From positions 1-24,140 of the forward strand of contig JAEZKB010000270.1 of the NCBI GenBank assembly GCA_023415605.1: DNA of 24,140 nt, read 5' to 3'. The position numbers and the translations under genes were made by a program. The notes under the pieces are model-generated. The model worked only from the letters and a program-made list of their open reading frames with translations. It did no database searches and was not told the DNA's origin. Origin of the DNA: Pseudomonadota bacterium. Lineage in GTDB: Bacteria; Pseudomonadota; Alphaproteobacteria; Rhizobiales; Devosiaceae. Below, piece by piece: positions 15,080 to 23,277 of this stretch; the stretch's first letter is position 1, and every line of letters begins with the position of its first letter.

Positions 15080-16236
15080 CCACTCGTTCCAGCCGCGCAG
15101 AAAACCTGCGCGGTCTCTGGGGGCTCGATTTCTCGCGCCTCAACGTCAATCACGGCTCCTATGGCGCTGCGCCGCTTTCGGTGCTGGCCGAACAGACGCG
15201 CTGGCGCGAGCGCATGGAAGCGGGCACGACCTACTTCATGGCCGATGAGCTGCCGCAGGCGATCCGGGCTGCGGCCGGTGAGCTGGCCACCTTTGTCGGT
15301 GCCCAACGCGGCGACCTGGTCTTCGTCGACAACGCCACCGCCGGCATCAACGCCATTCTCGAGTCGATGGCGCTCGAGCCTGGCGACGAAATCCTCATGC
15401 ACTCGCAGATCTATGGCGCAGTGCTGAAGACCGCGCGCCATGTCGCCAGCCGCACCGGCGCCGTGCTGACCTCGGCCACATTGCCGTTCCCGAACCCCAC
15501 CCGCGAGGGCCTGATCGACGCCTTCGCCGCAGCGCTGACGCCGCGTACCAAGGTCCTTATCGTCGACCACATCGTCTCACCCAGTGCATTGATCCTGCCG
15601 ATCGCCGAGATCGCGGCTCTGGGCAGGGCGGCCGGCGCGCTGGTGCTGATCGATGGCGCCCATGGCCCCGCCAATGTGCCGATCGACATCGCAACGATCG
15701 GCGTCGATTTCTACGTCGGCAATTGCCACAAGTGGCTGATGGCCCCGAAGGGCGCCGGCTTCCTGTGGTCCGCCCCGGCGCACCAGAGCTGGCTGCATCC
15801 CAACATTATCTCTCATGGATACGGCGCCGGCTTCCTCGCCGAGTTCGATTGGACGGGCACGCGTGATTGGTCCGCGGCGCTGGCCGTACCGGCTGCCATT
15901 GCGTTCCACAAGGAACTCGGTGGTCCGGCTTTGATGCAGGCCAACCGGGAACTTGCCTGGGAGGCGGCCGAGCTGCTGGCCAATGCCTGGGGCCAGCCCA
16001 TTGCAGCTGCGCCCGAATTCTTCGGCGCCATGTCGCTGATCCGCGCGCCGTTCAACGGCCCCACCGATCCGGCTACCGTGCTGGCGTTGCGATCCCGCCT
16101 GCGCCAGCGCGGCGCCGATGCGCCGATCATGGAGGTCGGCGATCAACTCTGGATACGCGTCTCGGCGCAGGCCTATAACCGTATCGAAGACTATGAGGAG
16201 CTGGCCGGCATCGTGACCGGCCTGGAGAAAGACTAA
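15076..16236 (+). CDS. Class V aminotransferase-fold PLP enzyme (isopenicillin-N-epimerase-like)
   Basis: This 386-residue PLP enzyme of fold type I starts at GTG 15076, which overlaps the previous stop codon. The N-terminus LNVNHGSYGAAP, the phosphate-binding NATAG (86-90), Asp193 in LIDGAHGP (pairs with the PLP ring nitrogen) and Lys219 in GNCHKWLMAPKG (Schiff base) are all intact. Members include cysteine desulfurases, serine-glyoxylate aminotransferases and the 'isopenicillin N epimerase-like' group; the HGSYGAAP start and HKW..APKG pattern point to the last. That label says little about reaction, and no beta-lactam gene is present. It sits between a sugar dehydrogenase and a cupin, so an amino-sugar or amino-acid intermediate may be its substrate. 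Confidence 0.88.
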   Translation: MTTRSSRAENLRGLWGLDFSRLNVNHGSYGAAPLSVLAEQTRWRERMEAGTTYFMADELPQAIRAAAGELATFVGAQRGDLVFVDNATAGINAILESMALEPGDEILMHSQIYGAVLKTARHVASRTGAVLTSATLPFPNPTREGLIDAFAAALTPRTKVLIVDHIVSPSALILPIAEIAALGRAAGALVLIDGAHGPANVPIDIATIGVDFYVGNCHKWLMAPKGAGFLWSAPAHQSWLHPNIISHGYGAGFLAEFDWTGTRDWSAALAVPAAIAFHKELGGPALMQANRELAWEAAELLANAWGQPIAAAPEFFGAMSLIRAPFNGPTDPATVLALRSRLRQRGADAPIMEVGDQLWIRVSAQAYNRIEDYEELAGIVTGLEKD

Positions 16237-16733
16237 TGTACGAGACCTTCAACGGATCGGCGCATCCGCTTGCGCCCAAGGAAATCGCCATCACCGCCGT
16301 GCCCGAGGACGAGCGCGTCTGGGTACCGCAGGCCGAGGGCGTCTGGTTCCGGCCGTTGTTCCTCAATACCTTGCAGGGCCAGTGGTGCAACCTGTTGCGC
16401 GTCCGCCGCTCGGGCATCCTCAGCCGCCACCTGCATCCGCAGCCCGTGCATGGCTATGACACCAAGGGCAAGTGGCACTATCTCGAGCACGACTGGGTCG
16501 CGACCACCGGCTCCTACGTCTTCGAACCGCCGGGCGAGATCCATACCCTGACTGTCCCTGAAGACTGCGACGAGATGATTACCTTTTTCAACATCTCGGG
16601 CTGCATGGTCTATCTCGACAAGGACAACAAGCAGGTCGGCTTCGAGGACGTCTTCACCAAGATCGACATGTGCAGGAAGCACTACGAGAAGGTGGGTCTG
16701 GGCGCGGACTACGTGGAACAGTTCGTGCGATGA
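16236..16733 (+). CDS. Cupin protein, 2,4'-dihydroxyacetophenone dioxygenase-like
   Basis: This 165-residue single-domain cupin carries probable metal ligands at His65, His67 and His72 in SRHLHPQPVHGY, followed by the second cupin motif GSYVFEPPGEIHTL with His103. The order and the long HYLEHDW insert resemble 2,4'-dihydroxyacetophenone dioxygenase (DAD)-like proteins, Fe(II) enzymes that cut a C-C bond; most family members are uncharacterised. Start ATG 16236 shares a base with the preceding stop (TAATG), and its stop overlaps the next start (ATGA). That position in the run implies a shared pathway. It may be an isomerase or epimerase rather than a dioxygenase. Confidence 0.83.
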   Translation: MYETFNGSAHPLAPKEIAITAVPEDERVWVPQAEGVWFRPLFLNTLQGQWCNLLRVRRSGILSRHLHPQPVHGYDTKGKWHYLEHDWVATTGSYVFEPPGEIHTLTVPEDCDEMITFFNISGCMVYLDKDNKQVGFEDVFTKIDMCRKHYEKVGLGADYVEQFVR

Positions 16734-17458
16734 GCTGGGCTACCGAGTTCTACGCCGGCAAGACCGTGATCGTCACCGGGGGCACGTCGGGCATCGGCGC
16801 CGGCATCGGTGCTGCCTTCGCCGAGGCGGGCGCCACCGTCTACGCCACCGGCGCCACCCAGGCCGAAGTCGATGCGGCGATCGCCGCTGCTGGCCACGCG
16901 ACCCATTCGGTGCTCGATGTGCGCAGTGCCGAGGCGGTCGAGGCTTTCGCGGCCCATCACCCCAAGGTGCATGCGCTGATCAATTGCGCCGGCGTCAATC
17001 TGCGCGCAGCCGAGTGGACCAATGAGGGCTTCGACACCGTAATCGACATCAACCTGCAGGGTTCGATGCGCACGGCGACCGCATTCCGCAAGGCCCTGGC
17101 CGATGGCGGCGCCATCCTCAACATTGCATCGATGTTCGCCTTCTTTGGCGCGCCCCACGCCCCGGCCTATGCGGCCAGCAAGCACGCCATAGCCGGCCTC
17201 ACCAAGTCGCTCGCCGTCGCTTATGCGGCCGAAGGCATCCGGGTGAACGCGCTGGCGCCGGGCTGGATTGAAACCGCGATGACGGCGGTGCCGCGGGCCA
17301 ACCCCACCCGCAATGCCGAGCTGATGGGCCGTACCCCGATGGGCCGCTGGGGAACACCGGCCGACCTGGCGCCGGCCGCGCTGTTCCTCTGCTCGCCGCT
17401 CGCCGGCTACATCACCGGCGCCATCCTGCCGATCGACGGCGGCCACCTGATCGCTTAG
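16730..17458 (+). CDS. Short-chain dehydrogenase/reductase (SDR)
   Basis: The 242-residue product is a classical SDR with TGGTSGIG cofactor motif (16-23), NCAG (85-88), catalytic Ser134, Tyr147 and Lys151 (YAASK), the PGWIETAM segment after it, and the C-terminal GAILPIDGGHLIA. These enzymes oxidise or reduce hydroxyl or keto groups with NAD(P). ATG 16730 overlaps the cupin stop (ATGA), preferred over the upstream in-frame ATG 16670, which would lie inside the cupin gene. It ends the coupled run that starts at 14141. Its stop codon overlaps the stop of the converging gene by four bases (17455-17458). Substrate unknown; sugar, sugar acid or hydroxy-acid oxidation would fit its neighbours. Confidence 0.9.
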   Translation: MSWATEFYAGKTVIVTGGTSGIGAGIGAAFAEAGATVYATGATQAEVDAAIAAAGHATHSVLDVRSAEAVEAFAAHHPKVHALINCAGVNLRAAEWTNEGFDTVIDINLQGSMRTATAFRKALADGGAILNIASMFAFFGAPHAPAYAASKHAIAGLTKSLAVAYAAEGIRVNALAPGWIETAMTAVPRANPTRNAELMGRTPMGRWGTPADLAPAALFLCSPLAGYITGAILPIDGGHLIA

Positions 17459-17952
17459 GGCGTCGGCGCCGCTGGTGCCGTCGCCTTCGGCGCGCAGAAG
17501 TAGAGCGCCTGATTGATCACGTAGAGCGAGCCGTCGAGCGAAATCGCCCGCTCCACTGGCTCACCCTGCTCCGGGTCGAGATAGACCACCGCGCCGTTCT
17601 TCAGCGCTTCGAGTAGCGGCGCGACGTCGCCCCTGATACGGGCCGAGTAAGGCGTGCCATCCGCCGCCGCCTCGACCTCGAGCCGCGGGTCGCCCTTGTC
17701 GAACTCGATATGCCAGCGACCGGCATCGCCACCACCCCGGCTGGTGTGGAGGTGGAGCCCGACGGTGAAATCATCCTCGCACCGCACCACGAGGCACGCA
17801 TGCCGCTCCGGGGTCGACCCATAGGTGCACCCCATCGCCGCCCGGTCGCCTTCCCCCGGCAGCGGCGAATAGTGCCAGCCGGACTCCTGCGCGAGGCTCG
17901 GGGCGGCGAGCGCCACCATCCCTCCCGCAACGAGCAACCCGGCCGCCCGCAT
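17455..17952 (-). CDS. Secreted hypothetical protein
   Basis: The product is 165 residues with an N-terminal signal peptide (hydrophobic MRAAGLLVAGGMVALAAP, likely cleaved after SLA at about residue 21). Mature cysteines lie in GCTYG, ACLVVRCED and LYFCA, so one or two disulfides are likely. The pattern of strands after a W-x-Y start and a 'C....R.AClvvRC' segment is reminiscent of alphaproteobacterial periplasmic beta proteins such as the IalB type, but I cannot assign it. ATG 17952 begins one base after the aldo/keto reductase stop (TAG-G-ATG), which suggests coupling; ATG 17967 would add five residues and overlap that gene. It is tail-to-tail with the SDR gene. Confidence 0.72.
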   Translation of the reverse strand: MRAAGLLVAGGMVALAAPSLAQESGWHYSPLPGEGDRAAMGCTYGSTPERHACLVVRCEDDFTVGLHLHTSRGGGDAGRWHIEFDKGDPRLEVEAAADGTPYSARIRGDVAPLLEALKNGAVVYLDPEQGEPVERAISLDGSLYVINQALYFCAPKATAPAAPTP

Positions 17953-17953
17953 C

Positions 17954-18901
17954 CTACTTCCCCGCATCCGTCAGTTCCTGAAGATCCGCCGGCGACAGCT
18001 GCAATCGCGCACCCCGCGCAAGGCTCTGCAACTGCTCGATGCTGGTGGCCGAGGCGATCGGCGCCGCGACGGCCGGCTGGGCGGCGATCCAGGCGAGCGC
18101 AATCTCGGCATGCGCGGCGCCGGTGCGCTTGCTGACATTGTCCAGGGCAGCGAGGATGCGGAAGCCTTTATCGTTGAGATATTTGCCAACGATGCCGCGG
18201 CCGCGCGGGCTCTTTCCGGCATCCGCCGCGCTGCGGTACTTGCCCGACAGGAACCCCTGCGCCAGGCCCGCATAGTGGATGCCGGAAATCTCGTCGCGTA
18301 CGCAGATGTCCTGTACCGGCCCCTCGAACTTGTCGCGGGCATAGAGATTGAATTCGTTCTGGATCGTCTCGTAGCGGGCAAGGCCCTCGCGCCTGGAAAT
18401 CTCCAGCGCTTCGGTGAGCAGCGTCGCGTCATGGTTGGACGTGCCAATGAAGCGCACCTTGCCGGCCTTTATCAGGCTATCATGGGCGCGCAGCGTCTCT
18501 TCCTGCGGCGTGTTCTCGTCCGGCCAGTGGCTTTGGTACAGGTCGATATAGTCGGTCTGGAGCCGTTTGAGCGAGTGCTCAACCTCCTCAATGATCCACT
18601 TGGCCGAGAGGTCCTTGTGGCCTTGGCCCATGTCCGAGCCGACCTTGGTGAATACCAGCACCTTGTCGCGGTTGCCGCGCGCCTTGATCCAGCGGCCGAT
18701 GATCTTCTCGCTGTCGCTGTCGTTCCCCGGCACCCAGCGCGAGTAGCTGTCGGCCGTGTCGATCGCGGTGAACCCCTCGTCGACGAAGGCATCCAGTACC
18801 TGGAACGAGGTTTTCTCGTCTGCGGTCCAGCCGATCACGTTAGTGCCCAGCACCAGGGGCTCGATATGAAGGTCCGAGCGTCCGAGGCGGCGCTTGCTCA
18901 T
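17954..18901 (-). CDS. Aldo/keto reductase
   Basis: This 315-residue TIM-barrel oxidoreductase has an intact catalytic tetrad: Asp48 (AIDTADSYS), Tyr53, Lys86 (LVFTKVGS) and His125 (YQSHWPD). The YQSHWPDENTPQEETL stretch, the GTSNHDA motif and a C-terminal IASATSIEQL cofactor segment are usual in the YdjG/Gre3-unrelated 'AKR 11-13' type enzymes found in many proteobacteria. It is not a close copy of the aldo/keto reductase at 3686. GGAG lies 7 bp before ATG 18901. The substrate is unknown; its location next to the sugar dehydrogenase run hints at a sugar-related ketone or aldehyde. It is followed, one base later, by the secreted hypothetical gene. Confidence 0.9.
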   Translation of the reverse strand: MSKRRLGRSDLHIEPLVLGTNVIGWTADEKTSFQVLDAFVDEGFTAIDTADSYSRWVPGNDSDSEKIIGRWIKARGNRDKVLVFTKVGSDMGQGHKDLSAKWIIEEVEHSLKRLQTDYIDLYQSHWPDENTPQEETLRAHDSLIKAGKVRFIGTSNHDATLLTEALEISRREGLARYETIQNEFNLYARDKFEGPVQDICVRDEISGIHYAGLAQGFLSGKYRSAADAGKSPRGRGIVGKYLNDKGFRILAALDNVSKRTGAAHAEIALAWIAAQPAVAAPIASATSIEQLQSLARGARLQLSPADLQELTDAGK

Positions 18902-18977
18902 CGAATATCTCCAGAAAAAGGTGATGCAGTCAGGAAGGGATGTATGAGCTTAGGACGGACGAGCCTTGCGCGCCAGA

Positions 18978-19370
18978 CTATCGCTTGGGCTCGATCAGAT
19001 CCCACTTGTTGCCGTAGAGGTCCTCGAACACCGCTACGGAGCCGTAAGCCTAGTGCCGTGGAGGCTCTAGGAAGCGGACGCCGGCGGCGGTAAAGGCTGC
19101 GTGATCGCGGGCGAAATCGTCGGTCTCGAGGAAGAACCCCACCCGGCCGCCGAGCTGATCGCCGACGCGCGCCGCCTGCGCCTCCCCGTCGGCAAGCGCC
19201 AGCAAGAGCCGCGCTCCTTTGCCACCTTTGGGCGCTACGACGACCCAGCGCTTGCTGCCACCCAGTGGCGTATCGGCCACCAGCTCGAAGCCCAAGGCAT
19301 CACGGTAAAACCTTATGGCTTCGTCATAATCCCGCACTGCCAGGGCCACAGTGGCTATCGCCTGCGTCAT
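18978..19370 (-). pseudogene. VOC-family protein gene broken by an in-frame amber codon
   Basis: GGAGG six bases before ATG 19370 starts a VOC protein (MTQAIATVALAVRDYDEAIR...) that reads normally for 106 codons and then meets TAG at 19050-19052. The same frame continues intact after it: AYGSVAVFEDLYGNKWDLIE and three more codons to a natural TAG at 18978-18980. This second part is the expected C-terminus of the VOC fold, including the metal-ligand Glu in DLIEP. Without it the last strands of the second module are lost, so the shorter product is unlikely to fold. In relatives this position is usually Glu, so a single GAG-to-TAG change explains it. A sequencing error or amber readthrough are alternatives. 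Confidence 0.82.
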
Positions 19371-19394
19371 TTTTGTCCTCCGCAGGTCACTAAC

Positions 19395-19410
19395 TTGACC
19401 ATTTGGTCAA
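19395..19410. promoter_or_regulatory. TetR-type operator palindrome TTGACC-ATTT-GGTCAA
   Basis: Perfect 6-bp inverted arms around ATTT, a common shape of TetR/AcrR-family sites. It lies 25 bp upstream of the broken VOC gene start on the minus strand and about 190 bp before the binding-protein gene on the plus strand. No TetR gene is in the window. The rest of the gap 19411-19602 shows no gene. Confidence 0.5.
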
Positions 19411-19602
19411 AGATTGCAATGAGATAGGCCGCATCCTGACAAATGTCGCAGGCTGCCTCTTGTGCGCAATATGTCGACAAACTACGGGATGGCCATTTCA
19501 CGGCATAATATTGTCATTGCGCTGCTTGGGAAAAACCGCTTTTCTTCCGGCCAAGCCGGGGGCGCGAACGCCACCGGCGTATATATTCGGGAGACAGACG
19601 TC

Positions 19603-21198
19603 ATGAAGATCATGAAGACCCTGCTCGCCGCCACCGCCGTCGTGGTTGCGATGTCGGGCGCAGCGTATGCAAAACAGCTCGTGTACTGCTCGGAAGGTTC
19701 GCCGGAAGGTTTCGACCCGGCTCTCTGGAGCGCCGGTACGACGTTCGACGCATCTTCGCGCGCCGTGATGGACCGCCTTGTCGACTTCGAGCTCGGTGGT
19801 TCGACCATCGTGCCGTCCCTGGCTGAGAGCTGGGAGATTTCGGAAGATGGCACTCAGATCACCTTCAACCTGCGCAAAGGCGTGAAGTGGCAGACGACTG
19901 ACTATTTCACCCCCACCCGTGAATTCAACGCCGACGACGTTCTCTGGTCATTCAACCGTCAGTATGACGCATCGAGCCCGTGGGCGAACTACGTCGACGG
20001 TGCCTCCTACCAGTACTTCGACTCGACCGGCTTCAAGGCCGCGTTCAAGTCGGTCGAAAAGATCGACGACTATACCGTCAAGTTCACCTTCAACTCGGCC
20101 GACTCGACCGTGTTCGTGAACTTCCCGATGGACTTCCTGTCGATCGGCTCGGCTGAATATGCCGCCCAGCTCGAAGCTGCCGGCAACATGGCCCAGTTCA
20201 ACCAGAAGCCGGTCGGCACCGGCAAGTTCCAGTTCGTCGATTACCAGACCGATACCGTCATTCGCTACAAGGCGAACCCGGATGCCTGGTCCGGCAAGTC
20301 GCCGATCGATGACCTGATCTTTGCCATCACCAAGGAACCCGCCGCCGCTCAGGAAGCCCTTAAGGCTGGCCAGTGCGACGTGATCCCGTACCCGATCCCG
20401 GGCGATGTGGCTTCCCTCAAGGAAGACCCGAACCTGGTGGTTACCGAGACCCCCGGTGAAAATGTCGGCTTTATCGCCTTCAACACCCAGCAGGCTCCCT
20501 TCGACAACCCGAAGGTCCGCCAGGCGCTGAACATGGCCGTCAATCGCGAAGCGATCCTGGAAGGCGTCTATGCCGGCCAGGCCGTGCTCGCCAAGAATCC
20601 GCTCCCGGCCTCGTCCTGGGCGTCCGATCCGTCCAACGAAGTCGTCAAGTACGATCCGGAAGCCGCCAAGGCCCTGCTCAAGGAAGCCGGTGTCGAGAAC
20701 CTCTCGATGAAGCTCTGGTGGATGCCGGTATCGCGTCCGTACAACCCCAACGGCAAGCGCATGGGCGAGCTCCTGCAGGCCGACTGGGCTGCCATCGGCG
20801 TCAATGTCGAGCTGATCAGCATGGATTGGCCCGTCTATCTCGAGCAGTCGTCGGCCGTCGATCGTGACGGCGCCGTGATGATCGGCTGGGGTGCAGACAA
20901 CGCCGACCCGGACAACTTCCTTGGCGTGCTGCTCTCCTGCGCTGCGGTCGGTTCGAACAACCGTGCCCAGTGGTGCTACGAGCCCTATGACACGCTGATC
21001 CAGAAGGCGAAGGCTACCTTCGACCAGGACGAGCGCGCCAAGATCTACTTCGAAGCCGAGAAGATCTTCCACGAGCAGACCCCGTGGGTGCTGCTGGCCC
21101 ACTCGAACCAGTACATCGCTCACAACAAGCGCGTGCTGAACTTCAAGCAGGACCCGCTTGGCTTCCACCGCTTCGACGGCGCTGACGTCGCCGAGTAA
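19603..21198 (+). CDS. ABC transporter substrate-binding protein, dipeptide/oligopeptide type (DppA-like)
   Basis: The 531-residue protein starts with a 23-residue signal peptide (MKIMKTLLAATAVVVAMSGA then AYA), giving a periplasmic family-5 binding protein. The mature N-terminus KQLVYCSEGSPEGFDPALWS, the PSLAESWEISEDGTQITFNL segment, FNADDVLWSFNR, FNTQQAPFDNPKVRQALNMA and the C-terminal LLAHSN region follow DppA closely. DppA-type proteins bind dipeptides, heme or other ligands; which one cannot be told. ATG 19603 is chosen since GGGAGA lies 9 bp upstream and it gives a clean signal peptide; an upstream in-frame ATG at 19462 would bury the signal peptide. It heads the importer operon, separated from the permeases by 150 bp and a hairpin. 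Confidence 0.93.
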   Translation: MKIMKTLLAATAVVVAMSGAAYAKQLVYCSEGSPEGFDPALWSAGTTFDASSRAVMDRLVDFELGGSTIVPSLAESWEISEDGTQITFNLRKGVKWQTTDYFTPTREFNADDVLWSFNRQYDASSPWANYVDGASYQYFDSTGFKAAFKSVEKIDDYTVKFTFNSADSTVFVNFPMDFLSIGSAEYAAQLEAAGNMAQFNQKPVGTGKFQFVDYQTDTVIRYKANPDAWSGKSPIDDLIFAITKEPAAAQEALKAGQCDVIPYPIPGDVASLKEDPNLVVTETPGENVGFIAFNTQQAPFDNPKVRQALNMAVNREAILEGVYAGQAVLAKNPLPASSWASDPSNEVVKYDPEAAKALLKEAGVENLSMKLWWMPVSRPYNPNGKRMGELLQADWAAIGVNVELISMDWPVYLEQSSAVDRDGAVMIGWGADNADPDNFLGVLLSCAAVGSNNRAQWCYEPYDTLIQKAKATFDQDERAKIYFEAEKIFHEQTPWVLLAHSNQYIAHNKRVLNFKQDPLGFHRFDGADVAE

Positions 21199-21207
21199 GC
21201 GAACTGG

Positions 21208-21239
21208 AGGGGCGCCGCGATCCGGCGCCCCTTCTTCCT
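21208..21239 (+). terminator. Hairpin between the binding-protein gene and the permeases
   Basis: GGGGCGCC (21209-21216) pairs with GGCGCCCC (21224-21231); A21208-T21232 extends the stem to 9 bp, with a 7-base loop. TTCTTCCT follows. It starts 10 bp after the binding-protein stop. Such structures usually end part of transcription so that binding protein is made in excess over permease. Confidence 0.65.
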
Positions 21240-21348
21240 ACGGTCTCCCCGGTTCGCCCATTGGAGATCGCCGACGCGCAGGCCTCCAACACGCCGCGCC
21301 AGTCGCAAAAAATCGCCCGCAACAAGATGGGCAAATGTCAGGGCACAT

Positions 21349-22356
21349 ATGCTTCGCTTTATTCTCTATCGGCTGGCGCTGATCATTCCGACGTTTATCG
21401 GCGTGACCCTTGTCGCCTTCCTCTTCATCCGCATCCTCCCCGGCGATCCGGTGCAGGTGCTGGCCGGCGAGCGCGGGGTTAGTCCCGAGCGGCACGCCGA
21501 GGTGCTTGCGCGGCTCGGCTTCGATAAACCCTTGTGGGAGCAGTACTTGACCTATCTGGGCAACGTGCTGCGCGGCGATTTCGGTGTGTCCTTCGCCACC
21601 AAGCGCCCCGTAGCGCAGGAATTCTTCTCCCGCTTTCCGGCCACGGTCGAACTGTCGCTCTGCGCTATCATCCTGGCCACAGTGCTCGGGATCCCGGCGG
21701 GCATTTTCGCAGCCATCAAGCGCGGCTCCTGGTTCGACCAGGTCACCATGGGCACGGCGCTGGTTGGCTATTCCATGCCCATCTTCTGGTGGGGCATGCT
21801 GCTGATCATCCTGTTCTCGGGCATGCTGCACTGGACTCCGGTTTCCGGCCGCATCGCGCTCAGCTACTTCTTCCAGCCGGTCACCGGTTTCATGCTGATC
21901 GATAGCCTCATCTCGGGTCAGAAGGGCGCTTTCCTTTCCGCGCTGCACTACCTCATCCTGCCCACCATCGTGCTCGCCACCATTCCGCTCGCCGTCATCG
22001 CGCGGCAGACGCGCTCGGCCATGCTCGAAGTCCTGGGCGAGGACTATGTGCGCACTGCCCGCGCCAAAGGCTTGCAGCCCAAGCGCGTCATCGGCGTCCA
22101 CGCCTTGCGTAACGCGCTGATCCCGGTCGTCACCACTATTGGCCTGCAGGTCGGTCTGCTGATGGCGGGCGCCATTTTGACCGAGTCGATCTTCTCCTGG
22201 CCGGGCATCGGCAAGTGGATGATCGAGGCGGTCAACAAGCGCGACTATTTCGTCGTGCAGTCGGGCCTCTTGCTCATCGCCCTCATCATCATGGCGGTGA
22301 ACCTCATCGTCGACGTCCTCTACGCGGTGATCAATCCGCGCATTCGGCACAATTGA
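21349..22356 (+). CDS. ABC transporter permease, DppB-like
   Basis: The 335-residue integral membrane protein has about six hydrophobic helices (first at about residues 9-30: LALIIPTFIGVTLVAFLFIR). It carries the N-terminal PGDPVQVLAGERG and the coupling helix EDYVRTARAKGLQPKRVIGV that contacts the ATPase. It forms half of the transmembrane channel for the importer. ATG 21349 is preceded by only a weak AGGG. The 150-bp space before it holds the hairpin. The next permease starts 10 bp after its stop, so they are one operon. Confidence 0.93.
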   Translation: MLRFILYRLALIIPTFIGVTLVAFLFIRILPGDPVQVLAGERGVSPERHAEVLARLGFDKPLWEQYLTYLGNVLRGDFGVSFATKRPVAQEFFSRFPATVELSLCAIILATVLGIPAGIFAAIKRGSWFDQVTMGTALVGYSMPIFWWGMLLIILFSGMLHWTPVSGRIALSYFFQPVTGFMLIDSLISGQKGAFLSALHYLILPTIVLATIPLAVIARQTRSAMLEVLGEDYVRTARAKGLQPKRVIGVHALRNALIPVVTTIGLQVGLLMAGAILTESIFSWPGIGKWMIEAVNKRDYFVVQSGLLLIALIIMAVNLIVDVLYAVINPRIRHN

Positions 22357-22366
22357 GGAGCGCGTC

Positions 22367-23272
22367 ATGAGCAATCTCGCTGCGGCTCCCGCGCCGGCCC
22401 CCGTCTCCCGCGCCTCCGCCTTCCGTGAGTTCTGGTTCTATTTCTCCCAGAACACCGGTGCCGTCATTGGCCTCGTCGTCTTCATCCTGCTGGTCGCCAT
22501 TGCCCTGCTGGCGCCCTGGATCGCTCCACATGACCCGGCGCGCATCTACAACGGCTCGTTCCTGATCCCGCCGATCTGGCAGGAAGGCGGCGACCCCCGC
22601 TTCATCTTCGGGACCGACGCCATCGGCCGCGATATCCTCTCGCGCCTGATGCACGGCGCTCGCTACTCGCTGCTGATCGGCGCCGTGGTCGTCGTCATCT
22701 CGCTCACCGGCGGCATCATTCTCGGCCTTCTCGCCGGTTACTTCCGCGGTTGGGTCGATGCGCTGATCATGCGGGTGATGGACATCATCCTGGCCTTCCC
22801 GTCGCTGCTGCTGGCCCTCGTGCTGGTGACGGTGCTCGGCCCCGGCCTTTTCAACGCCATGCTGGCCATCGCTCTGGTGCTGCAGCCGCACTTCGCGCGC
22901 CTCACGCGAGCGGCGGTCATCGCCGAAAAGAACCGCGAATACGTCACCTCGGCCAAGGTGGTCGGCGCCGGTCACCTGCGGCAGATGTTCGTCACCATCC
23001 TGCCCAACTGCGTGGCTCCGCTCATCGTCCAGGCGACGTTGAGCTTTTCTGGCGCCATCCTCGATGCGGCCGCCCTCGGCTTCCTTGGCCTCGGCGCGCA
23101 GCCGCCGACACCGGAATGGGGCACCATGCTGGCGGATGCGCGCGAGTTCATCCTCCGCGCCTGGTGGGTCATTACCCTGCCGGGTCTCGCCATCCTCGTC
23201 ACTGTGCTCGCCATCAATCTCGTCGGCGACGGGCTGCGCGATGCGCTCGACCCCAAGCTGAAGCGGAGCTGA
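22367..23272 (+). CDS. ABC transporter permease, DppC-like
   Basis: The 301-residue integral membrane protein has an N-terminal cytoplasmic stretch (about 1-30, FREFWFYFSQ), a first helix about 33-53, a periplasmic loop containing FGTDAIGRDILSRLMHGARY, and a bundle of further helices. The coupling loop NREYVTSAKVVGAGHLRQMF and the end AINLVGDGLRDALDPKLKRS are typical of DppC/OppC. It pairs with the DppB-like permease in the channel. GGAG lies 7 bp before ATG 22367. The ATPase gene starts 5 bp after its stop codon. Confidence 0.93.
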   Translation: MSNLAAAPAPAPVSRASAFREFWFYFSQNTGAVIGLVVFILLVAIALLAPWIAPHDPARIYNGSFLIPPIWQEGGDPRFIFGTDAIGRDILSRLMHGARYSLLIGAVVVVISLTGGIILGLLAGYFRGWVDALIMRVMDIILAFPSLLLALVLVTVLGPGLFNAMLAIALVLQPHFARLTRAAVIAEKNREYVTSAKVVGAGHLRQMFVTILPNCVAPLIVQATLSFSGAILDAAALGFLGLGAQPPTPEWGTMLADAREFILRAWWVITLPGLAILVTVLAINLVGDGLRDALDPKLKRS

Positions 23273-23277
23273 CCGCC

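Noticed and set aside
19462..19602. Upstream ATG giving a 47-residue longer binding protein
   Set aside because: It would hide the signal peptide, and a better ribosome binding site precedes ATG 19603.
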